Of a stretch of DNA of 14,080 nucleotides, positions 9,614 through 14,080 are shown piece by piece. The notes beneath the pieces are model-generated. The model saw nothing but the letters and a program-made list of their open reading frames with translations, ran no database searches and was not told the origin of the DNA. Every line of letters begins with the position of its first letter. The stretch's first letter is position 1. The position numbers and the translations under genes were made by a program. The DNA comes from JANNGZ01 sp031404155 (GTDB lineage: Bacteria; Pseudomonadota; Gammaproteobacteria; Burkholderiales; Burkholderiaceae_C), in the NCBI GenBank assembly GCA_031404155.1, contig JANNGZ010000101.1:1-14080 (forward strand). Direction: 5' to 3'.

Positions 9614-10453
9614 TCAGTCGACGAAGAAGTCGGGCAGGAAGTGTTTCGTACCCGCCTTCACCGAGTACTTGTCGAGGTCGGTCACGCCATGCTGTGCGAG
9701 CAGTTCGTCGTCGATGAAGAAGTTGCCGCTGGTGGTCTTGGCGTCGCTGGTGAGGACGAACCAGGCCGCGTCGGACAGGATCTCGGGCTTGCGGCAGAGG
9801 TTCACGTCGATGCCGGGGATCATCTGCAGCGCCGCGGTGGCGATGGGCGTGCGCGGCCACAGGCTGTTCACCGCAATGCCCAAGGGGCGGAACTCACCCG
9901 CGTGGCCGAGCGTGCATTCGCTCATGCCGTACTTGGCCATGGTGTAGGCCACATGGCCCTTGAACCAATGTTCGCGCATGTTCAGCGGCGGGCTCATGTT
10001 CAGCACATGCGGGTTGCGGCCGGCCTGGGCTGAGGCCTTGAGCTGCGCCAGGCAGGCCTGCGTGCACAGGTAGGTGCCGCGCACGTTCACCCCGAACATC
10101 AGGTCGAAGCGCTTCATCGGCGTGGCCGCCGTCGGCGTGAGGCTGATCGCACTCGCGTTGTTGACCAGGATGTCGATGCCGCCGAACCGGGCCACCGCCT
10201 GCTCGACCGCGGCGAGCACGCTGGCTTCCTCGCGGATGTCGCATTGCAGCGGCAGCGCCTGGCCACCCGCGGCTTCGATTTCGGCGGCGGCGCTGAAGAT
10301 CGTGCCCGGCAGCTTCGGGTTGGTCTCGGCCGTCTTGGCCGCGATCACGATGTTGGCGCCGTCGGCCGCGGCGCGTTTGGCAATCGCCAGGCCGATGCCG
10401 CGGCTGGCGCCGGTGATGAAAAGGGTTTTGCCTTGCAGCGATGCGATGCTCAT
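9614..10453 (-). CDS. Short-chain dehydrogenase/reductase, HSDL2-like
   Basis: A 279-residue NAD(P)-dependent SDR. The cofactor motif TGASRGIG is at residues 14-21, followed by the ILVNNAS strand. The catalytic set is S154 (in NMSPPLNM), Y170 and K174 (in YTMAKYGMSE). The combination of SPPLN, AYTMAKYGMS, VNSLWPRTPI and a late CRKPEI...DAA...SGNFFIDDE region is characteristic of the HSDL2 (hydroxysteroid dehydrogenase-like 2) branch, here without the SCP2 domain of the animal protein. The substrate is unknown; fatty-acyl or steroid-like alcohols are possible. The start at 10453 has GAGGAGA at 10461-10467, seven bases upstream. Its ATG overlaps the TGA of the upstream hydrolase gene, so translation is probably coupled. 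An open extension upstream runs through that hydrolase gene and is not used. Confidence 0.93.
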   Translation of the reverse strand: MSIASLQGKTLFITGASRGIGLAIAKRAAADGANIVIAAKTAETNPKLPGTIFSAAAEIEAAGGQALPLQCDIREEASVLAAVEQAVARFGGIDILVNNASAISLTPTAATPMKRFDLMFGVNVRGTYLCTQACLAQLKASAQAGRNPHVLNMSPPLNMREHWFKGHVAYTMAKYGMSECTLGHAGEFRPLGIAVNSLWPRTPIATAALQMIPGIDVNLCRKPEILSDAAWFVLTSDAKTTSGNFFIDDELLAQHGVTDLDKYSVKAGTKHFLPDFFVD

Positions 10454-11211
10454 CTCGAAGTCTCCTCGTGCTGTTGTGAATCGAGAATCGTGGGCCAGAC
10501 ATGGGCCGCGATGTGCTCGGCCAGGGCCACGCCGCAGATGCGGTAGACGCTCGGGCCGGGGTGGAAGCCGTCGCGCGCCATCAGGCCCGCGTTCAGCGGC
10601 AGTTCGATAGGCACATGCGACACGTCGCCGTGGCTGCGCGCCCGCTCGTTGGCCCAATGCGCCATCGCGTGGTCATGGCGCCGCGCGTCCTGCCCGGCCA
10701 CCCAGCGCAGCGGCTGCGGCAGCCCGGGGAAACGGTGCAGCGGCGGCAGCGGCGCGAAGACGATGTGCGACACGCCGTGCGCATTGCGCAGCCGGTTCGC
10801 CAGCGCCTCGCGCGCGGCCAGCGCGCGGTGCGAGGGCACCTGGTCGACGACATCGTTGACACCGAGTGCGATGACCGCCACGTCGGCGTCCACCGGCCCG
10901 GCGGCGTCGATCAGCTCGATGCATTGCGCGCTGGTGATGCCCGAGCGCGCCACCAATCGCCAACGCACCCGCGCCGCACAATGCCGCGCCAGCGCCAGGC
11001 TCAGCTGGCCCGCGAGCGCATGGCGCTGCTCGGAAGCGCCGACACCCGCGGCCGACGAGTCGCCGGCGATCAGCACCCGCAGCAGCGGCCCGTTGCCGAT
11101 CTCGCCCTCCCGCTCGCCCACCGCCTCGCGCAGCCGCGGCATGCGCGCGCGGGTGCGCATCGCTTGGACCATCAGCAACGGCGAGAGCACGAGTTTGGCG
11201 ACCAGGCTCAT
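10450..11211 (-). CDS. SGNH/GDSL-type hydrolase (lipase/esterase family)
   Basis: A 253-residue protein with the SGNH hydrolase blocks. Block I is RVLIAGDSSAAGVGAS with nucleophile S52 in GDSS (50-53). Block III is LGVND, with G117 and N119 for the oxyanion hole. Block V is DGFHP, with D214 and H217 completing the triad. The N-terminus (MSLVAKLVLSPLLMVQAM) is mildly hydrophobic and could be a membrane anchor or an uncleaved signal; no clear cleavage site is seen. Such enzymes hydrolyse esters or thioesters; the substrate is unknown. It ends in an ATGA overlap with the SDR gene. The ATG at 11211 is chosen because the open frame further upstream runs back through a transcription terminator. No strong Shine-Dalgarno precedes it. 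A small palindrome lies immediately upstream. Confidence 0.88.
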   Translation of the reverse strand: MSLVAKLVLSPLLMVQAMRTRARMPRLREAVGEREGEIGNGPLLRVLIAGDSSAAGVGASEQRHALAGQLSLALARHCAARVRWRLVARSGITSAQCIELIDAAGPVDADVAVIALGVNDVVDQVPSHRALAAREALANRLRNAHGVSHIVFAPLPPLHRFPGLPQPLRWVAGQDARRHDHAMAHWANERARSHGDVSHVPIELPLNAGLMARDGFHPGPSVYRICGVALAEHIAAHVWPTILDSQQHEETSR

Positions 11212-11213
11212 CT

Positions 11214-11226
11214 CAATGGTCCATTG
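11214..11226. promoter_or_regulatory. Small palindrome at the GDSL translation start
   Basis: CAATGG, one base, CCATTG forms a perfect 13-base palindrome two bases upstream of the hydrolase start codon. It could be a protein-binding site or a small RNA hairpin at the ribosome binding site. It could equally be chance. Confidence 0.3.
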
Positions 11227-11364
11227 GGCTCGGCGCCACCCGCGGTGCACTTCTCGACGCGCAGCGCGGGACGAAGGAGACGGGTGTTTGGCGAGAGCGG
11301 AGCAATTTCGAGCCACACAGGATCGGGCTGCTGGGGCGTGCTGCGCAGCGAAGTAAAAGGAGGA

Positions 11365-11387
11365 GGCGTCGGCCGCTGGCCGACGCC
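11365..11387 (-). terminator. Intrinsic terminator of the beta-oxidation operon
   Basis: A perfect 10-bp stem (GGCGTCGGCC with GGCCGACGCC) and a 3-base loop are followed, in the minus-strand direction, by TCCTCCTTTTACTT (11364 down to 11351). This is a convincing Rho-independent terminator. It lies about 120 bases after the stop of the crotonase-family gene and separates the beta-oxidation operon from the esterase/SDR pair. Confidence 0.8.
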
Positions 11388-11508
11388 GGGGGACACGAGC
11401 GCAGCAGCATGCCGCAGCGGCCCGATCTCGCGCCAACGCCTCCAGAAGCAGGCGTTCAATCGCCGCAACGGTTCCGAAGCAGACGCCAGGATCCGAAGCG
11501 GATTCATC

Positions 11509-12279
11509 CTAGAACTTCGAGAAATCGGGCTTGCGTTTCTGGAAGAAGGCCTGGAAGGCCTCCATCGCCTCGGGGCTGCGCAGGCGCTCGCCGAAGAGCG
11601 CGGCCTCGACCCGGATCGTCTCGCGGATCTGCTCCGGCTGCGAGCGGCGCATCAGGCGTTTGGCGCCGCGCACCGCACCCGGCGGCAAGGCGTTGAAACG
11701 CTCGGCCATGCGGCGCGCATGGGCCACCACTTCGCCGGCCGGCAACACCGCATTGGCGATGCCGCACTCCACCGCCGTCTCGCCGTTGAAGGGGTCGCCG
11801 AGCAGCAGCTTCTCGGCGGCGCGGCGGTGGCCCATCAACTGCGGCAGCACCAGGCTGGAGGCGAACTCGGGCACCAGGCCCAGGCTCACGAAGGGCATGG
11901 CCAGGCGGGCGTCGTCGGCCACGTAGACAAAGTCGCAATGCAGCAGCATCGTGGTGCCGATGCCGATGGCCGCACCGGTGACTGCGGCCAGCACCGGCTT
12001 GTCGCAGTCGAGCAGCGCATGCATGAAGCGGAACACCGGCGAGTCCATCGGGTCGGGCCCGGCCGGCGGGCGCTGCATGAAGTCCTCGATGTCGTTGCCC
12101 GAGGTGAAGATGCCCGGCTGGCCGGTGATCAACACCGCGCGCACCGCGTTGTCCTCGCCTGCCGCGTTCAGCGCGTCGGCCATGGCCTGGTACATCCCCA
12201 CGGTGAGCGCATTCTTTTTCTCCGGGCGCGCGATCTCGATCGTGGCCACGCCGTTCAGGGTTGCGGTCTTGATGCTCAT
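11509..12279 (-). CDS. Enoyl-CoA hydratase/isomerase family protein, probably delta3,delta2-enoyl-CoA isomerase
   Basis: A 256-residue crotonase-fold protein. The CoA and oxyanion segments are GIFTSGNDIEDF (around residues 56-67) and TGAAIGIGTT (101-110). The two glutamates of true enoyl-CoA hydratases (rat E144 and E164) correspond here to T110 and F130, so both are missing. Instead LGLVPEFASS puts a glutamate at E138, the position of the catalytic base in ECI2-type isomerases, where the motif is LGxxPEgxSS. I therefore infer an isomerase that moves 3-enoyl bonds to the 2 position during unsaturated fatty-acid oxidation. Databases would usually call it simply enoyl-CoA hydratase. The ATG at 12279 has GGAG at 12288-12291, eight bases upstream. 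It lies 58 bases after the thiolase gene and is followed by a terminator. Confidence 0.9.
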   Translation of the reverse strand: MSIKTATLNGVATIEIARPEKKNALTVGMYQAMADALNAAGEDNAVRAVLITGQPGIFTSGNDIEDFMQRPPAGPDPMDSPVFRFMHALLDCDKPVLAAVTGAAIGIGTTMLLHCDFVYVADDARLAMPFVSLGLVPEFASSLVLPQLMGHRRAAEKLLLGDPFNGETAVECGIANAVLPAGEVVAHARRMAERFNALPPGAVRGAKRLMRRSQPEQIRETIRVEAALFGERLRSPEAMEAFQAFFQKRKPDFSKF

Positions 12280-12337
12280 CTCTCGTGCTCCAGAAATGTC
12301 GACGATGAAAGCCCCGTGGCGCTCGGCCGAGCCCGAG

Positions 12338-13537
12338 TCACACGCGCTCGAAAATGCCCGCCGCGCCCTGGCCGGTGCCCACGCACATCGTGACCATGCC
12401 GTACTTCAGGTTGTGGCGGCGCAGCGCATGTACCACCGTGGCGGCGCGGATCGCGCCGGTGGCCCCGAGCGGGTGGCCCAGGGCAATCGCGCCGCCCATC
12501 GGGTTCACCACCGCGGGGTTCAGGCCCACGGTGTTGATCACGGCCAGCGCCTGCGCCGCAAAGGCTTCGTTCAATTCGATCCAGCCCATGTCGGCGAGCG
12601 AGAGCCCGGCGTATTTCAGCGCCGCCGGAATCGCCTCGATCGGGCCGATGCCCATGATCTCGGGCGGCACGCCGCGCGAGGCGAAGCTGACAAAACGCGC
12701 CAGCGGGGTGAGGCCGAAGCGTTTCACCGCGGCTTCGCTGGCCAGGATCAGGGCACCGGCGCCGTCGCTGGTTTGCGAGCTGTTGCCCGCGGTGACCGAA
12801 CCCTTCGCCGCGAACACCGCGCGCAGCTTCGCCAACCCTTCGAGCGAGGTGTCGGGCCGCGGGCCTTCGTCGACGCTGACAGTGCGGGTCTTGGTCGTGA
12901 TCTCGCCGCTGTTCAGGTCGGGGAACCGGTCAAGCACCTCCACCGCAACGATCTCGTCCTTGAACTGGCCGTCGGCAATCGCCTTGATCGCCTTCTGGTG
13001 CGAAGCCAGCGCAAACGCGTCCTGCGCTTCGCGGCTCACCTTCCACTGCTGCGCCACTTTCTCGGCGGTCATGCCCATGCCGTAAGCGATGCCGACGTTT
13101 TCGTCCTTGGCAAACACCGCCGGGTTGAACGACGGTTTGTTGCCGCTCATCGGCACCATGCTCATGCTCTCGGCGCCGCCGGCGATCATCACCTCGGCCT
13201 CGCCGACGCGGATGCGGTCGGCGGCCATCTGGATCGCGGTGAGGCCGGAGGCGCAGAAGCGGTTCACCGTGACGCCGCCCACCGTGTTCGGCAGCCCGGC
13301 GAGCAGCGCGCCGACACGGGCCACGTTCAGGCCCTGCTCGCCCTCGGGCATCGCGCAGCCGATGATCGCGTCTTCGATGGCTTTCGGGTCGAGGCCGGGC
13401 ACCTGCCGCAGCGCGGCCTGGATCGCGGCGACCAGCAGGTCGTCGGGCCGGGTGTTGCGGAACATGCCGCGGCCGGATTTGCCGATCGGGGTGCGGGCGG
13501 CGGCGACGATGTAGGCGTCTTGAATCTGTTTGCTCAT
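12338..13537 (-). CDS. Acetyl-CoA C-acyltransferase (3-ketoacyl-CoA thiolase)
   Basis: A 399-residue thiolase of normal length, which cleaves 3-ketoacyl-CoA with CoA to acetyl-CoA and a shortened acyl-CoA. Active-site residues are all present: nucleophile C95 in NRFCASGLTA, N323-E324 in ELNEAFAAQA, H355 in GGAIALGHPLGATGA, and C385 in MCVGTGQGAA. The N-terminus DAYIVAAARTPIGKSGRGMF is typical of FadA-type degradative thiolases. Gene order after a FadN-like dehydrogenase supports the beta-oxidation role over a biosynthetic one. The start at 13537 is supported by GAAGGA at 13545-13550, seven bases upstream. It is the second gene of the operon visible here. Confidence 0.95.
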   Translation of the reverse strand: MSKQIQDAYIVAAARTPIGKSGRGMFRNTRPDDLLVAAIQAALRQVPGLDPKAIEDAIIGCAMPEGEQGLNVARVGALLAGLPNTVGGVTVNRFCASGLTAIQMAADRIRVGEAEVMIAGGAESMSMVPMSGNKPSFNPAVFAKDENVGIAYGMGMTAEKVAQQWKVSREAQDAFALASHQKAIKAIADGQFKDEIVAVEVLDRFPDLNSGEITTKTRTVSVDEGPRPDTSLEGLAKLRAVFAAKGSVTAGNSSQTSDGAGALILASEAAVKRFGLTPLARFVSFASRGVPPEIMGIGPIEAIPAALKYAGLSLADMGWIELNEAFAAQALAVINTVGLNPAVVNPMGGAIALGHPLGATGAIRAATVVHALRRHNLKYGMVTMCVGTGQGAAGIFERV

Positions 13538-13638
13538 GTCCTGATCCTTCGAGTTGATCAGCGTTGAAAGAAGCTCGGGTTCGGTGTTGAGGAAGCGTAG
13601 CGAGCGGGCGCCAGGCTAGGCGGACGGAGCGCAGGAAC

Positions 13639-13669
13639 CGGAACGTAGCAGCGCTACGTGAGGATTCCG
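13639..13669 (-). repeat. Hairpin in the gap between the FadN-like and thiolase genes
   Basis: A 7-bp perfect stem (ACGTAGC/GCTACGT, 13643-13659, loop AGC) extends outward, after a 5-base bulge, into CGGA and TCCG arms. It lies in the 173-base gap inside a same-strand operon. There is no T tract in the minus direction, so it is more likely an RNA processing or stability element or an extragenic repeat than a full terminator. Confidence 0.55.
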
Positions 13670-13710
13670 AGCACCGGCCAACGACGCATGGCGTTCGCGC
13701 AGTAGCTTCA

Positions 13711-14080
13711 TCAATTCCGAACCGGTTTGCCGGTTTGCAGCATGCCCGCGATCCGTTCCTGCGTCTTCGGGTGGTCGAGCAGCGCGCAGAAATGTTTTCG
13801 CTCCAGTGCCAGCAAGTACTCCTCGCTGACCAGCGTGCCGGCATCGACCTCGCCGCCGCAAACCACGTCGGCGATGCAGCTGGCAATGTGGAAGTCGTGC
13901 GCACTGATGAAGCCGCCGTCGCGCATGCCCACCAGCTGGGCCTTGATCGTCGCGATGCCCGAACGCCCGGCCACCGGGAACAAGCGCTTCAGCGGCGCGC
14001 GCCAGCCGGCTTCGAACATCGCCTTGGCTTCGGCGCAGGCCACATGCAGCAGCTCGTCCTTGTTGGCCACGATGGTGTCG
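13711..14080 (-). CDS. FadN-like 3-hydroxyacyl-CoA dehydrogenase/enoyl-CoA hydratase, C-terminal part (cut by window edge)
   Basis: The last 122 residues of a gene that enters from the right edge; the frame is open to the edge, so no start is inside the window. The segment reads DTIVANKDELLHVACAEAKA, then FPVAGRSGIATIKAQLVGMR, DGGFISAHDFHIASCIADVV, CGGEVDAGTL and LDHPKTQERIAGMLQTGKPV before the stop. I recognise this as the C-terminus of the large (about 800 residues) FadN-type 3-hydroxyacyl-CoA dehydrogenases, which join a dehydrogenase domain to a crotonase domain. Neither the NAD-binding motif nor the active site is in the window. It is upstream of the thiolase and fits the same beta-oxidation operon. 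Confidence 0.88.
   Translation of the reverse strand, partial: DTIVANKDELLHVACAEAKAMFEAGWRAPLKRLFPVAGRSGIATIKAQLVGMRDGGFISAHDFHIASCIADVVCGGEVDAGTLVSEEYLLALERKHFCALLDHPKTQERIAGMLQTGKPVRN

Noticed and set aside
10454..10657. Upstream start for the SDR gene
   Set aside because: The extension lies inside the hydrolase gene, and the SDR has a clear ribosome binding site at 10461-10467.
11212..11436. Upstream start for the GDSL hydrolase
   Set aside because: The extension passes through the intrinsic terminator at 11365-11387 and encodes an unconserved Arg/Ala/Cys-rich stretch.

Overview
The window is about 14 kb of very GC-rich chromosomal DNA from a free-living heterotroph. The protein families and their order (YgiQ-type radical SAM protein, MsnO8-type flavin monooxygenase, DUF3016 exported protein, a FadN-like/thiolase/crotonase set) fit a betaproteobacterium of the order Burkholderiales, probably Comamonadaceae/Sphaerotilaceae-like. 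That placement is inference from remembered family resemblance, not from a search. I see no tRNA, rRNA, CRISPR array, transposase, phage gene or attachment site. Base composition and codon use look even throughout.

Left part (1-4217). A partial YgiQ gene runs off the left edge on the minus strand. It is divergent from a two-domain flavin monooxygenase (796-2592, plus), an NTF2/SnoaL-like domain fused to an FMO/YUCCA-type oxidoreductase. An MFS exporter follows (2753-4093, plus), with a histidine-rich N-terminus encoded by a 12-bp tandem repeat. A perfect palindrome at 4110-4129 lies between the exporter and the convergent gene beyond it.

Middle (4218-9613). An uncharacterised protein (minus) sits directly downstream of, and slightly overlaps, a fused ABC exporter half-transporter (5113-7041, minus, TTG start); the two are probably one operon. 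Divergent from them is a plus-strand run: MsnO8-like LLM flavin oxidoreductase, a DUF3016 protein with a signal peptide, and a PaaI-type hotdog thioesterase. The run ends in a 316-bp region between convergent genes that is full of small hairpins and contains a repeated palindrome unit.

Right part (9614-14080, all minus). Reading in the direction of transcription (high to low coordinates): the 3' end of a FadN-like 3-hydroxyacyl-CoA dehydrogenase, an acetyl-CoA acyltransferase (thiolase), and a crotonase-family protein whose active-site pattern matches delta3,delta2-enoyl-CoA isomerase better than hydratase. A strong intrinsic terminator (11365-11387) follows. Then comes a two-gene unit: an SGNH/GDSL hydrolase whose TGA overlaps the ATG of an HSDL2-like short-chain dehydrogenase (ATGA overlap). 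The first three form a fatty-acid beta-oxidation operon. The esterase/SDR pair and the PaaI thioesterase are plausibly also concerned with acyl or lipid turnover.

Overall this is ordinary metabolic chromosome. I found no convincing undescribed multi-gene system. The points most worth a second look are the unknown protein behind the ABC exporter, the isomerase-like active site, the NTF2-FMO fusion, the His-rich repeat of the exporter, and the structured intergenic regions.
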